From NCBI RefSeq assembly GCF_002260525.1, contig NZ_MRYI01000024.1, forward strand, positions 1-64,000: a stretch of DNA of 64,000 nucleotides. The letters are read 5' to 3'. Below, one piece after another: positions 42,036-52,056 of this stretch. Positions within the stretch are counted from its first letter, which is position 1, and the number at the start of each line of letters is the position of its first letter. The notes below the pieces were generated by a model that saw nothing but the letters and a program-made list of their open reading frames with translations, was not told the origin of the DNA and searched no databases. This DNA comes from Hahella sp. CCB-MM4 (GTDB lineage: Bacteria > Pseudomonadota > Gammaproteobacteria > Pseudomonadales > Oleiphilaceae). A program made the position numbers and the translations under genes.

Positions 42036-43337
42036 CTACCTAGTATTCCAATTATTTGTTTGGAAACTTGTTGAAATGCCCTTTTTACCCTCATAAACAT
42101 GGCTCCAATTTGCAATCATTGAGGGCTCTTGACCGGACAAGTCAAACGTCATATCAACAAAATATCCATTGAGCGAAAGTGCAACTAACCGAATTTGATT
42201 GTTTTTTGCACTTACTATCTCACCGAAAATATAAATCCAGTGCGGAGTTGATATATCTTTTTCAGGGTCTGAAGAAGAGGGGGCTCCATTGACCATGGCT
42301 ATATAGGGTATACCTTGCAGGTCCTCAGAATTATTGAAAAATCTGAATTGTCCTATTTGGCCGAGATCAATATCGATTGGCATATACCCATTAAAACGAT
42401 CAACGACTGCCTGATCATATACCGAATCAAAGGCTACAATTCGTTTTGCCTCAAGCAGAATAATATTACTTTGATCATTTTCTTGAGCGGAGCTTCCTGT
42501 TAGCACGCCATCAGAAAAATGAGCGTTTAACACCTTGGTTGCACCGGTTGAACCATCAACTCTTAAGAAATCTGTACTACCAAGCGAACTAAGGTTTTGT
42601 TGTTCATTAAGCCCCGAATGCGCATATTTTCCCGCCAGGGTTTTATTTGTGCCTTGAACATGTCCTCGCCGGGAAACCAGCAATGTGACTTTTCTATCAG
42701 CATCACCATAGTTGACCAGTCCTTCATAAACCCCTGCGTTACGAAGGTAGAGCCCAACGCGAAGATGATCATGGGCATCATCTTCTTTAACTAATGGGAA
42801 AGGACCATTTTCAAGGTTCTGGGTGAGTTCGGTCAGGACTGTATCAATGGAGTTAGCGAAATCCTCGACGCTTTGATTGAAATCAACGTTCACGCTAGTA
42901 TCGATAAGGGAGTCAGTGGCAATTGATATCCCATTGGATACATCCTGATCGGAATCCAGGCTTATCAGAAATCTCCCCATGTTCAATACTCCAGCGGTAT
43001 TCTCATCTGTATTCTGACCAATCAAAGTAGCAGGAGTGATAAATACGGTGGAGTCTGTAATGACAGTCATACCAAGCTCAATGCTTCCAACATAAAATGT
43101 GACGGTATCGTTTTTGTTGCACTCAAGCATACCTTGGTCGTCGGTGACTTTCTTTTGATTTGAACTTGAGCATAAATATTGCAGTCCCGAAACAGCGTTA
43201 TCGACAAAGGTCGCCGATGCAGTGTTATCCGTCTCATTTCCCGACGATGATTGCTTATCGTCATTGTCTTTGTGATGACAGGCTGTTATCAGTGTGCTGA
43301 CTAGAAGCAGAGATATCAGAGGATGTTTGGTTTGCAT
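42036..43337 (-). CDS. Lipoprotein of unknown function
   Basis: A 433-residue lipoprotein. I start it at 43337, where GGAAGGGAAACT precedes the ATG and the product opens with a signal peptide ending in the lipobox 'LITAC'. The upstream in-frame extension lacks these features. After the Cys a polar linker ('HHKDNDDKQSSSGNETDN') leads into a region 'ATFVDNAVSGLQYLCSSSN', 'VTDDQGMLECNKNDTVTFYV'. This motif, 'VDN.V.GL.Y.C......T...G.F.......V.F..G', recurs in surface adhesin-like proteins of marine bacteria. The rest is beta-rich. It is probably on the outer membrane, and its function is unknown. GC content is visibly lower than that of the CIS locus. Confidence 0.75.
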   Translation of the reverse strand: MQTKHPLISLLLVSTLITACHHKDNDDKQSSSGNETDNTASATFVDNAVSGLQYLCSSSNQKKVTDDQGMLECNKNDTVTFYVGSIELGMTVITDSTVFITPATLIGQNTDENTAGVLNMGRFLISLDSDQDVSNGISIATDSLIDTSVNVDFNQSVEDFANSIDTVLTELTQNLENGPFPLVKEDDAHDHLRVGLYLRNAGVYEGLVNYGDADRKVTLLVSRRGHVQGTNKTLAGKYAHSGLNEQQNLSSLGSTDFLRVDGSTGATKVLNAHFSDGVLTGSSAQENDQSNIILLEAKRIVAFDSVYDQAVVDRFNGYMPIDIDLGQIGQFRFFNNSEDLQGIPYIAMVNGAPSSSDPEKDISTPHWIYIFGEIVSAKNNQIRLVALSLNGYFVDMTFDLSGQEPSMIANWSHVYEGKKGISTSFQTNNWNTR

Positions 43338-44051
43338 AGTTTCCCTTCCATTATGAACAATATGATTGGTCTGCATTGGCGGTCCAATCCATAATTTCCT
43401 GACGAGCACATCGTTAATTAATCATAATGAGATAGGCTGTCAATATAAAGTGAAAAGCTGTTGCGGTATAAATTATTGTGAGTAGCTTGGAAAGGATTGG
43501 TGTTTACGTGTCGATAGTCTATGAAGGGCCTTTGGATATCAGCGGTTCAGATCTGAGGGCAAAAATAGTATACCTCTAAACGGCTTGATCTCTGCATGAA
43601 AAATGGGCCAGTTGAAGTGGGGGATTAATAGCGTCGTTAGTCTTGTCTCAGAGCTGTGCTCACGAAATCTTATGAGATTAAGGTTGTGTTTGAATGAAAA
43701 ACTACAGTTACTCATTTATCAGGTGTTAAAAGTGCTTCACGGTAATGAGGGGGAGTAAACTGAGCCCTTACCAAGAAATATCCGATTGCTCTCAAACACG
43801 ACGACATATCATATTGAAGTGAGCGGCGAGGTGATTCAGAATAGCGCGTGCAAACACTGTATTGCCTTTGTGAGTTCTTGATGAATGCCATTTAAGGTAA
43901 ACATTGCAACCTTTTTTATTGATTGGCCTGTCGAAGTCTGCCGCAATTGTCTATTCTCCAGGTGACATTCAAAAAAAATTATAACTGACTGAATGGATTA
44001 ATATCTTTATTCGTGAGTAGATGGTTGGGAAACCTTGGTGATAACCAGTAG
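43338..44051. other. AT-rich intergenic region, no gene seen
   Basis: About 710 bases between divergent genes (lipoprotein to the left, yfiR-like gene to the right). It is AT-rich, with no supported reading frame and no clear hairpin. It presumably contains both promoters, which I could not place. Confidence 0.5.
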
Positions 44052-44591
44052 ATGATCTTCCGAAAAAGACCAAGCTGGATAACGACAATCGTTCTGATCC
44101 TGATGCTTTTCATTTCCGGGGGGAATGCTTATGCCCGTTCGGAATACGAAATAAAGGCGGCTTATCTCTATAACTTCATTAAATTTGTTTCCTGGAAGAA
44201 TGAATCCGTCGAAGGCGCTGGCGAGATTAATGTCTGCATACTCGGCAAAGACCCTTTCCAGGAGCTGATTGATCCCATTAATGGCAAAACCATCCAGGGT
44301 AAGCCCATTAAGCTGTTCAAATTTGATTCTATGACTGTTGCTCCAGTCTGCACGGTGATATTCATCAGCGATTCTGAGCGCAAGGAATTTGAAAATATCC
44401 TGACAACCCCCGCATTGGAGCACGCCTTGACGGTGAGCGATATAGAGGATTTTGCCAAAAACGGAGGAATGATCGGGTTTGTTCAGGTAGGGAACGTGAT
44501 TCGCTTTGAAATAAATCTTCTCAGTGCCAGAAAGTCCGGGGTCGCCATCAGCTCGAAGCTTCTTGAGCTGGCGCAGGAGGTGTACCAATGA
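44052..44591 (+). CDS. YfiR family protein (DUF4154)
   Basis: A 179-residue periplasmic YfiR/HmsC-like protein. A signal peptide ('TTIVLILMLFISGGNAYA') is followed by the family hallmark 'YEIKAAYLYNFIKFVSW', then 'INVCILGKDPF' and the C-terminal 'GGMIGFVQVGNVIRFEINLL' with 'GVAISSKLLELA'. In the Pseudomonas YfiBNR system YfiR represses a membrane diguanylate cyclase. Here it is 15 bases ahead of a sensor kinase, so it may gate that kinase's periplasmic domain. First gene of a signalling set that ends with a TonB-dependent receptor. The ribosome binding site is weak. Confidence 0.9.
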   Translation: MIFRKRPSWITTIVLILMLFISGGNAYARSEYEIKAAYLYNFIKFVSWKNESVEGAGEINVCILGKDPFQELIDPINGKTIQGKPIKLFKFDSMTVAPVCTVIFISDSERKEFENILTTPALEHALTVSDIEDFAKNGGMIGFVQVGNVIRFEINLLSARKSGVAISSKLLELAQEVYQ

Positions 44592-44606
44592 GGCTAAGGT
44601 GGTGAA

Positions 44607-46040
44607 ATGACTTGGTCTAGATTACCGATAAAAACAAAACTGATATTGCTGACATTCATTACCAGCGTTTTCGGCATTCTTATATTGAGTGCGAGCCTGA
44701 TCTGGTATGAGAACCTGACTTATAGGCAACAAATTAATCAGGAGCTCAATGTCATCGGAAACATGCTGGCTGACCGAAGTAATGCGGCGCTGGTGTTTGG
44801 GGATGTGGCTCAATTGAAGGATAACATCAACAGTCTCAAGTTACGCGAGTCGATCACTCTTGCCTGTATCTATGATGAGAATAATGGTGTTCTGGCCACT
44901 TTTACCCGTGAAGGAGAAGCGGTTTGTCCTGAAAAACCGGTGACTACCAATGGTGTATTTAAGGATAACTATTTCTATACGGTTCAGGACATTGTGCTGG
45001 ACGAGGAAGTCATTGGCCGTTTGTATATTCAATCCACCCTGGATGAACTTCGGCGCCACCTGCAAAATTATGTAGCTACCGCCACCATTGTTTCAGCGTT
45101 AGCTGTTCTTGGGCTTCTTATTATTTCCGCCATACTGCAACGTACCGTTACCACGCCGCTGCTGCACCTTTCGGAAACTGCGACTCGAATTGCCAAAGAC
45201 AAGAACTATCGCCTCCGGGCTGAGCTTGAGAGCTTTGACGAAATTGGAGAGCTGACCAAATCCTTTAATGCCATGCTGGAAACGATTGAGTACCAGAATA
45301 AAGAGATACTGAAGAGTTATGGAAGTCTGGAGCGTCAGGTGGAAATCAGAACGGCTGAGTTAAAAGCGGCCAATCAGGAACTTGAAGCCTTTAGTTATTC
45401 TGTCTCTCACGATCTGCGTCAACCTCTTCGGGCCATAGACGGGTACGGTGAAGCCATTCTGGAAGATTGCGGCGAAAGACTTGATGATCTGGCCATGGAG
45501 TACTTGGGTCGTATAAGGTCCGCCAGCGGCCGGATGAGTATGTTAATAGATAGTATGCTGACCTTATCCCGGGTTACCCGACATAAGCTGGATTGCACGG
45601 AAGTCGATTTGAGCGGCATGGTGGAGAGTATTGCCATGGAGCTCAAATCCAGCGAACCGGATAGGAATGTTACTTTCAGTATTGCGCCGAGCGTTAAAGC
45701 CAAGGGGGATGGAAGGCTGCTACATATTGCGTTATCCAATTTGGTGGAGAATGCCTGGAAGTATTCCTCCAAGAAAGACAATGCGCATATTGAGTTCGGC
45801 GTTATCGGAAAGAGGGAAGGGGCTGTCTATTTTGTGAAGGATGACGGAGCCGGCTTTGATATGAAGTATGCAGATCGGCTATTCGTCGCGTTCAACAGAC
45901 TCCATACGCCCGCAGAGTTTGAGGGTAGTGGAATAGGGCTGGCCACCGTATATCGCATTATTACCCGCCATCGAGGGCGGATCTGGGCAGAGTCTGAACC
46001 TTCCAAAGGAAGCACGTTCTATTTTACATTGAATGTATAG
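44607..46040 (+). CDS. Sensor histidine kinase (periplasmic sensor, HAMP, HisKA, HATPase)
   Basis: A 477-residue inner-membrane kinase. TM1 is at about 10-32 and TM2 at about 152-174, flanking a periplasmic CHASE8-like sensor. HAMP follows (about 175-230), then a coiled coil, HisKA with 'FSYSVSHDLRQPLRAIDGYG' (phospho-accepting His about 267), and HATPase with N box 'LSNLVENAWKYSS', G1 'VKDDGAGFDM' and G2 'GSGIGLATVYRI'. The catalytic half resembles phytochrome-type kinases. No receiver domain; the likely partner is the REC-GGDEF-EAL protein that follows. It follows yfiR by 15 bases, and the two are cotranscribed. Confidence 0.93.
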   Translation: MTWSRLPIKTKLILLTFITSVFGILILSASLIWYENLTYRQQINQELNVIGNMLADRSNAALVFGDVAQLKDNINSLKLRESITLACIYDENNGVLATFTREGEAVCPEKPVTTNGVFKDNYFYTVQDIVLDEEVIGRLYIQSTLDELRRHLQNYVATATIVSALAVLGLLIISAILQRTVTTPLLHLSETATRIAKDKNYRLRAELESFDEIGELTKSFNAMLETIEYQNKEILKSYGSLERQVEIRTAELKAANQELEAFSYSVSHDLRQPLRAIDGYGEAILEDCGERLDDLAMEYLGRIRSASGRMSMLIDSMLTLSRVTRHKLDCTEVDLSGMVESIAMELKSSEPDRNVTFSIAPSVKAKGDGRLLHIALSNLVENAWKYSSKKDNAHIEFGVIGKREGAVYFVKDDGAGFDMKYADRLFVAFNRLHTPAEFEGSGIGLATVYRIITRHRGRIWAESEPSKGSTFYFTLNV

Positions 46041-46391
46041 ACAAATTTTGCGTTGAATGTTGAAGAAAAGGTGTTTATAAATGGGAGGTTATGTCACCTT
46101 TAAAGTGTGTGCCGGTTAAATAATATTTGTATAAAAGCCCCTCTTGAGCCTAGACTCAAGAAAGCAGGTAATTTGATCAGGCCCCAAAAGAAAAGGTTAA
46201 TTGGTCCGCGAGTTATAAAAAAGTTTATTCTTAGTGCTGGCGCAATTCAGGACAAAGAGTTAAGTTTATAGGTGACTGACTTAATTGGACTTTTGATGCT
46301 TTATCACTGATTGGAAACAGTGGGTTTGTTAGTCTATCGGCAATACAAGCATCGAGGTGTAGCAGGTATCCGCTGAATAAGACCTAAAAAT
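46041..46391. other. Intergenic region with a small inverted repeat
   Basis: About 350 bases, AT-rich, between the kinase and the REC-GGDEF-EAL gene. TCTTGAG (46142-46148) pairs with CTCAAGA (46155-46161), a 7-bp stem that could be a weak terminator or an operator. No gene is supported. The length of the gap suggests that the downstream gene has its own promoter. Confidence 0.5.
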
Positions 46392-48110
46392 ATGTCGTTA
46401 TACAACATGCAAGCCGCGATGAAGGAACAAAGAGTTACCGACAAGCTAAGAGTATTGGTCGTTGACGATTCGGAAGACGACGTATTCCTTTTGATTCGGG
46501 AACTCCGAAAAGGAGGAATCATTCCCGAATACCAGCGCGTGGACTCCGAATTAACCCTGCGGCAGGCGCTTAAACAATCCTGGGATATTGTTATTACTGA
46601 CCACAATATGCCCGGTTTTTCATCTGAAGAGGCTCTTGAAGTCGTCAAGAGTGAAGGCCTCGATACTCCCGTTATCATCGTTTCCGGCACCATTGGTGAA
46701 GATATCGCTGTACGCGCGATGAAGGCCGGAGCCCACGACTATATTATGAAGGACAACATGGCCCGGCTATTGCCCGCTATTCAGCGTGAGTTGAAGGAAG
46801 CCGGTGTTCGCTATGCCCGTAAGCAGGCAGAGCAATCCCTGCATCATATGGCCTATCATGACAGTCTGACGGATCTGGTGAACCGAAGAGAATTTGATCG
46901 GCGCCTGAGATCGGCTTTGGTCAGCAGTAAAGAACGTGGATTGGTCCACATGCTGCTCTACCTGGATCTGGATCAGTTCAAGATCATTAACGATACCTGT
47001 GGCCATATTGCAGGGGATGAATTACTCAAACAGATTGCGCGGATTCTATCCCGCCACATACGTGAGAGTGATACTCTGGCACGTTTGGGCGGCGATGAGT
47101 TTGGTATTCTTCTGGAGAGTTGCGGCAAACAGCACGCGATTGAGCTGGCTGAAACTCTAAAGGAAGAAGTTCGAGGCTTTAAGTTCGTTTGGGACAATAC
47201 GCCATTTGTTGTGAGCCTGAGTATCGGCATCGTTCAGATCACCAAGGCCTATACCAATGCCACTGAAATTCTCAGTCATGCTGACATTGCCTGCTATGCC
47301 GCTAAGGACCGGGGAAGAAATACTGTCCAGATCTACCAGGTCCAGGACACTGATATGCAGCGCCGGCATAGTGAAATGCAATGGACTAGCCGCTTGCGAA
47401 TGGCGTTAGAGCAGAATCAGCTCTTTTTGTGCCATCAACCAATGGCCTGCTTGTCGGATGAGACATCAGATGATCCGCATACTGAATTTTTGTTGCGACT
47501 CAAGGATGGTGATGAAGTTGTACAGCCAGGCGCTTTTATTCCAGCAGCTGAGCGTTATAACCTGATGCCGCTGATTGATCTGAGAGTGATCGAACTGGTA
47601 TTTCAGTATCTCGCGGACTCCGGAAAAGGCTATCAGGACAGAGGTACCTTTTTTGTTAACTTGTCCGGTAATTCATTGAGTGACGACCAGTTTTTCGTCA
47701 AGATCCGGGAACTTCTCAACCAGTACAAAATTAAACCTGAACGTATTTGCTTCGAAATAACTGAAACGGCAGCCATTGCCCATCTCTCTGATGCGGTTGA
47801 ATTTATTCGAGAGATCCGCGATGAAGGATTTAAATTTGCCTTGGATGATTTTGGCTGTGGTATGAGTTCCTTTTCATATCTGAAAACCATTCCAGTGGAT
47901 TTTCTGAAAATTGATGGGGGCTTTGTCCGCAATATGCTGAATGACCCTATCGACATCAGTATTGTCGATGCCTGTAACAAAATCGGTCATGCCGTCGGAC
48001 TGAAGACGATTGCTGAGTTTGTGGAAAATGATGATATCAAGCAGAGATTAAGGGAAATGGGTATCGATTATGCGCAAGGATATGCGATTGCCAGGCCCAA
48101 ACCTCTGTAA
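46392..48110 (+). CDS. Response regulator with GGDEF and EAL domains (c-di-GMP)
   Basis: A 572-residue cytoplasmic protein. REC (about 16-135) has acidic pair 'VVDDSEDD' and phospho-Asp in 'ITDHNMPG' (about 70). GGDEF (about 160-325) has an intact 'GGDEF' and an RxxD inhibitory site five residues before it ('RESD'), so the cyclase looks active and product-inhibited. EAL (about 335-570) keeps 'EFLLR' (in place of EALLR), 'NLSGNSL', 'EITET', 'DDFGCGMSS', 'LKIDGGFV' and 'AEFVEN', so phosphodiesterase activity is also plausible. Probable output of the upstream kinase. The direction of its net effect on c-di-GMP cannot be read from sequence. Confidence 0.93.
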   Translation: MSLYNMQAAMKEQRVTDKLRVLVVDDSEDDVFLLIRELRKGGIIPEYQRVDSELTLRQALKQSWDIVITDHNMPGFSSEEALEVVKSEGLDTPVIIVSGTIGEDIAVRAMKAGAHDYIMKDNMARLLPAIQRELKEAGVRYARKQAEQSLHHMAYHDSLTDLVNRREFDRRLRSALVSSKERGLVHMLLYLDLDQFKIINDTCGHIAGDELLKQIARILSRHIRESDTLARLGGDEFGILLESCGKQHAIELAETLKEEVRGFKFVWDNTPFVVSLSIGIVQITKAYTNATEILSHADIACYAAKDRGRNTVQIYQVQDTDMQRRHSEMQWTSRLRMALEQNQLFLCHQPMACLSDETSDDPHTEFLLRLKDGDEVVQPGAFIPAAERYNLMPLIDLRVIELVFQYLADSGKGYQDRGTFFVNLSGNSLSDDQFFVKIRELLNQYKIKPERICFEITETAAIAHLSDAVEFIREIRDEGFKFALDDFGCGMSSFSYLKTIPVDFLKIDGGFVRNMLNDPIDISIVDACNKIGHAVGLKTIAEFVENDDIKQRLREMGIDYAQGYAIARPKPL

Positions 48111-48261
48111 ATAAAAGAAAATGTGATTTTTTTTCGCAGATTTTTCTATCTGCTGCTACTCTATTTTATTAAAGCCTCGTGACCGGTAGGCAAGCATATG
48201 GATGTTGCTTATCGTTGGTCCGCCAACTATATCGTTAGGCCATAATAAAAAAGCTTCTATT

Positions 48262-50346
48262 ATGAAAAAGGTACTGATCTTCACCAGCATAATGAGCAGC
48301 ATCTCCCTTGCCTGCTATGGGGCAGATGATCTCTTTGATGAAGGACTTTGGGAGCTTTCTCCGGAAGAGCTTGGCCAAATCAGGGTCACGAGTATTGCCT
48401 CTGGAACCCCCACGCCATTGGATAAAGCGGCTGCAGTAGCGACTGTTATTACAGCTGAAGACATAGAAAAAATGGGGGCTACAGAACTCGACGATGTGCT
48501 TGAAACTGTACCAGGACTGCATGTAAATAAGTCATTCCAAGCTTATTTTGCCAAATACACTTTTAGGGGAATTTCTGGTTCTACCTATAACCCTCAGGCA
48601 CTACTTCTTATCAACGGTACTCCTTTGACAACACTGGCAATTGGAAATCGCTACACGATCTGGGGAGGAATGCCGGTGAAATCCATCAGTCGAATAGAAG
48701 TTATTCGTGGTCCTGGATCTGCCTTGTATGGAGCAGATGCGTTCGCAGGGGTAATTAACGTAATTACCAAGACGGCAAGAGATATCGAAGGAACCCAAGT
48801 GGGTGCAGGCGCTGGAAGCTTTGATACATATTCCAGTTGGGTGTCTCATGGCTCCAAGTCCGGCGACCTGGAGATAGGGGTAACCCTTGAGTACACAGAT
48901 ACCAAGGGGCAGGACGGCACTATCGAGGAAGACCAGCAATCAGCATTTGATACGCTATCTGGCCTTAACGACTCTCACGCTCCGGGGGAAGTAAACCTTG
49001 GGCGACAGCAGGCCGAAGCTCATCTGGATGTGAAATATAAAGAGTTCAATCTCAGAGCCGGTTATCAAGGGCGGTATCATGTACAAACTGGCGCTGGAGT
49101 TGCTCAGGCTCTTGACCCAGAAGGAGAGTATAAGAGTAATCGGGCGCTTATTGAGCTATTGCATACGAATAAAGACTGGTTTAAAGATTGGGAAATATCA
49201 TCGCAAATAAGCTACTTCTTCGGAGAGCAGGATCCAACATCAACTTCTGTAATATTTCCGACAACTTTTGGAGGGGCGTTTCCCGATAGAGTGTTGGCGG
49301 AACCTGGATATAAGGAGGAGCATGTCCGGGTACAAGTTTCTTCAATATTCAAAGGGTTTGATCAACATATTGTCAGGGCAGGCCTAGGTTATTTCTGGGG
49401 TGATGTATTTGAAACTACAGAGCTTAAGAATTTTCTGCAGGATCCAGATGGAAATTTAGTTCCCAACCCTGGGGGCTTCGAGGAATTTGCAGATAAAGAT
49501 GAGGTCTGGTTGCCTGAAAAAGATAGAACCAGCCACTTTGTGTTTGTTCAGGATGAATGGCAGTTTTCAGAGAATTGGCTGCTGACTTCAGGGCTGAGAT
49601 ACGACCACTATTCGGACTTTGGTGATACTAGCAATCCGAGGGTGGCTCTTGTTTGGGCGACTACAGATACAGTTACAACCAAATTGTTATATGGAAGAGC
49701 TTTTCGAGCTCCTTCCTTCTTGGAATTGTTTGCAATTTCAAACCCTGTATCTCTTGGTAATCCAAACTTGGATCCAGAGACAATTGACAGTTACGAGTTT
49801 GCAGTCAGCTATCAGCCAAACAATGATTTGAGTTTGAGCGGAAATATTTTTTATTACCAGATCCATGACTTTATTCAATTTGTTGATAATAAAGCTGAAA
49901 ATGCTGGGAAAAGAAAAGGGAGGGGATTCGAAATTGAAGCCAGCTATAGGTTTAACGAGTCTTTAACCGCTTCTGGAAACTATGCATATCAAAGGTCTAC
50001 AGACGAAGACACTAATACTGATGTCGGTGATGCCCCAAATCACCAAATATACGGAAAATTGGGATACGACTTTAGTAAGGATTTCTTCCTCACAACGCAA
50101 ATCAACTGGATTGGAAAACAAGAGCGAATTGATGGTGATGAGCGTGATCCGGTTAGCAGCTATGCTACGGTTGATCTTGCCGTGAAGCGCCGAAATTTTG
50201 TGCCTGGATTAGATCTATCTCTATCTATTCGCAATTTGTTTGATAAAGATGGATTTGAGCCAAGCCCCGGACCTGCTGCGGCTATTCCCGGAGATTTGCC
50301 ACTACCCGGAAGAAATATTTATGGGGAAATCGCATACAACTTTTAG
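48262..50346 (+). CDS. TonB-dependent outer-membrane receptor
   Basis: A 694-residue receptor. The start is at 48262, where the product opens with a signal peptide (MKKVLIFTSIMSSISLACYG). The plug domain (about 45-165) shows 'TVITAEDIEKMGATELDDVL', 'VPGLHV', 'RGISGSTYNPQALLLINGTP', 'ISRIEVIRGPGSALYGADAF' and 'GVINVITK'. The 22-strand barrel follows, ending in the usual C-terminal Phe ('GEIAYNF'). Substrate unknown. The resemblance to vitamin B12/colicin-type receptors is general. It lies behind a YfiR-kinase-GGDEF set, a neighbourhood often seen for this receptor type, suggesting a link between nutrient uptake and c-di-GMP. Confidence 0.93.
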   Translation: MKKVLIFTSIMSSISLACYGADDLFDEGLWELSPEELGQIRVTSIASGTPTPLDKAAAVATVITAEDIEKMGATELDDVLETVPGLHVNKSFQAYFAKYTFRGISGSTYNPQALLLINGTPLTTLAIGNRYTIWGGMPVKSISRIEVIRGPGSALYGADAFAGVINVITKTARDIEGTQVGAGAGSFDTYSSWVSHGSKSGDLEIGVTLEYTDTKGQDGTIEEDQQSAFDTLSGLNDSHAPGEVNLGRQQAEAHLDVKYKEFNLRAGYQGRYHVQTGAGVAQALDPEGEYKSNRALIELLHTNKDWFKDWEISSQISYFFGEQDPTSTSVIFPTTFGGAFPDRVLAEPGYKEEHVRVQVSSIFKGFDQHIVRAGLGYFWGDVFETTELKNFLQDPDGNLVPNPGGFEEFADKDEVWLPEKDRTSHFVFVQDEWQFSENWLLTSGLRYDHYSDFGDTSNPRVALVWATTDTVTTKLLYGRAFRAPSFLELFAISNPVSLGNPNLDPETIDSYEFAVSYQPNNDLSLSGNIFYYQIHDFIQFVDNKAENAGKRKGRGFEIEASYRFNESLTASGNYAYQRSTDEDTNTDVGDAPNHQIYGKLGYDFSKDFFLTTQINWIGKQERIDGDERDPVSSYATVDLAVKRRNFVPGLDLSLSIRNLFDKDGFEPSPGPAAAIPGDLPLPGRNIYGEIAYNF

Positions 50347-50435
50347 ATTGATACAAGGAAAGATATGGGGGCCCGAAAGTAATCCTGCGCCAGATCCTCT
50401 GGGCCAACCCATCTATGCGATAAATGCAAAGGACA

Positions 50436-51233
50436 TTAAAGGATTATTTGCTTTTTACCTATAAAATACTTGACCTTATTGGGCATTACCTTAAATGCGT
50501 TCACCAATGCTCGATTAACTCTACCGTTTATATAAATGTGCTCACCTTTCATAACAGCATCAAAGCCTTGCTTCGCGACTGTATCGGAGTCCATCCATCG
50601 CCATTTAGGAATGTAGCTGAGAAATTCTTTTACCCCCATGGTCTCGTGGAATTCGCTTGAGGTCAGACCCGGACAAAGGGATAAGCATTTAATGTTTGAC
50701 GGTCTCAGTTCAAGATCCAAAGCCTCTGTCATATGGAGTACAAAGGACTTGGCAGCATTATATAGGCTTCCAGGAAATTCAGGAGCGAATGCAGCGATAG
50801 AAGAGACATTAATGATCCAGCCTTCTCCACGTTCCTTCATCCCAGGAGCGAATCTATGGCATAGCTCTGTAGGAACTGTTACTAGCAAGTTAATCATAGA
50901 AGAATGCTCCTCCCATGTTCCTGCCATAAAGGGCTTAGGAAGAGCATAGCCCGCATTGTTGACAAGGGCGTCTATCGAAATATTCATTTCATTCAGGCGA
51001 TTGTATATTGACTCGACAGCATCTGGAGTATTCAAGTCTGCAGAAAGAATGGTGTTTTTATTCCCATAGCTGCGAGAGAGTTCACTCGCTAGTGAATCAA
51101 GCCGGTCCTTTCTTCGGGCGACAAGAACCGTATCAAAATTGTTGCTTGCGAAGACCCTAGCAAAGGCGGCCCCAATGCCTGAAGAGGCGCCGGTTATCAG
51201 AACTGTTTTGTTCTCTGTTGAGCTGTCGTTCAT
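50436..51233 (-). CDS. Short-chain dehydrogenase/reductase (SDR)
   Basis: A 265-residue classical SDR. The cofactor motif 'TGASSGIG' (about 14-21), 'NNAG' (about 90), catalytic Ser in 'INVSSIAAF' and the 'YNAAK' motif (about 158) are all present. Arg after the second strand ('VARRKDRL') favours NADP(H). The C-terminal end 'YFIGKKQIIL' is typical of the DltE-like subgroup. Last gene of the minus-strand operon with two citrate-synthase-like genes and a ThDP enzyme, so it may reduce a ketone made by them; that is inference. Confidence 0.9.
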   Translation of the reverse strand: MNDSSTENKTVLITGASSGIGAAFARVFASNNFDTVLVARRKDRLDSLASELSRSYGNKNTILSADLNTPDAVESIYNRLNEMNISIDALVNNAGYALPKPFMAGTWEEHSSMINLLVTVPTELCHRFAPGMKERGEGWIINVSSIAAFAPEFPGSLYNAAKSFVLHMTEALDLELRPSNIKCLSLCPGLTSSEFHETMGVKEFLSYIPKWRWMDSDTVAKQGFDAVMKGEHIYINGRVNRALVNAFKVMPNKVKYFIGKKQIIL

Positions 51234-51264
51234 CGTCAGACCTTAGTAGTTTATTGAAGATAGA

Positions 51265-52056
51265 TTACCAGCTCCGCTTGTGCGGGCCTGAGTATTCGAT
51301 GGATTGGCATCGCATGGGAAAAACGCTACCTTCCGGTTTTTCCATGCCGTCCAAATAGCATGGAACCATTCCAGCAATAAAACAGGGTGTGAGGTATAGC
51401 TGATACTCTTCCGGTGACATCCCGAAATCGGCACCGATCGCAGCAGCCAGCGCAGCTACGTTCACAGTCTGTCGCTTGTGCTGTTTAACATATTTGTAGA
51501 TATCGAGTGCTAATTGAAAGTGCTCTCCCGAATCAAAGCCTAGTGATTTTGCCTTTTTAACAATATGAAGGACCCTTTCGTCAATTCGAGCCAGTGGTCT
51601 ACCATAACCATAAATAATCCGGTACTTTTTTAGAGACTCATTAATTAGGTCTTCTAGTTTTCCACCGCTATCGACGGCCTTGCGGGTATTAATAAGAAAA
51701 TCTATAGCACGTCGGTCCGGCCTTCTTCCATAGATGGATGCTTCGGAAATAGATAATCCGCTCATCAAGGACAGTGAAGGAGTGCTGCGCGAATTTGCTG
51801 CTAGTTCGGTCACATGATTCGGCCAAATGCTAGGATCGGGATAGCTGGTACAGACCCATATATAGTTCAGCATTTTCAATTGTTCTTCACTGTAGCGTTT
51901 GCCTGTTATCGAGTAGAGATACAGGGAAAACCAATCCAAATCACCCAGTTCCAGATGTAGATCCTTACCGCGCATAACAACGCGTTCACATAAGAAGGCT
52001 TTTCCCATCGAAGTGACATGACTTTTTTCCTGTAACATCAAGTCCTGAATGCTCAT
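51265..52056 (-). CDS. Citrate-synthase-superfamily protein B, canonical residues not conserved
   Basis: A 263-residue protein of the citrate synthase/citryl-CoA lyase superfamily, of the short lyase-like size. The fold signature is visible in 'YSEEQLKMLNYIWVCTSYPD', 'STPSLSLMSGLSISEASIYG', 'GYGRPLARIDERVLHI' and 'VNVAALAAAIGADFGMSPEE'. At the three catalytic places (His of HGGA, His of G(F)GHxxY, Asp of NVD) this protein has YGRRP, GYGRP and NVA, so the usual acid-base groups are missing. It overlaps the preceding gene by four bases and may form a heteromer with it. Activity unknown. Confidence 0.75.
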   Translation of the reverse strand: MSIQDLMLQEKSHVTSMGKAFLCERVVMRGKDLHLELGDLDWFSLYLYSITGKRYSEEQLKMLNYIWVCTSYPDPSIWPNHVTELAANSRSTPSLSLMSGLSISEASIYGRRPDRRAIDFLINTRKAVDSGGKLEDLINESLKKYRIIYGYGRPLARIDERVLHIVKKAKSLGFDSGEHFQLALDIYKYVKQHKRQTVNVAALAAAIGADFGMSPEEYQLYLTPCFIAGMVPCYLDGMEKPEGSVFPMRCQSIEYSGPHKRSW

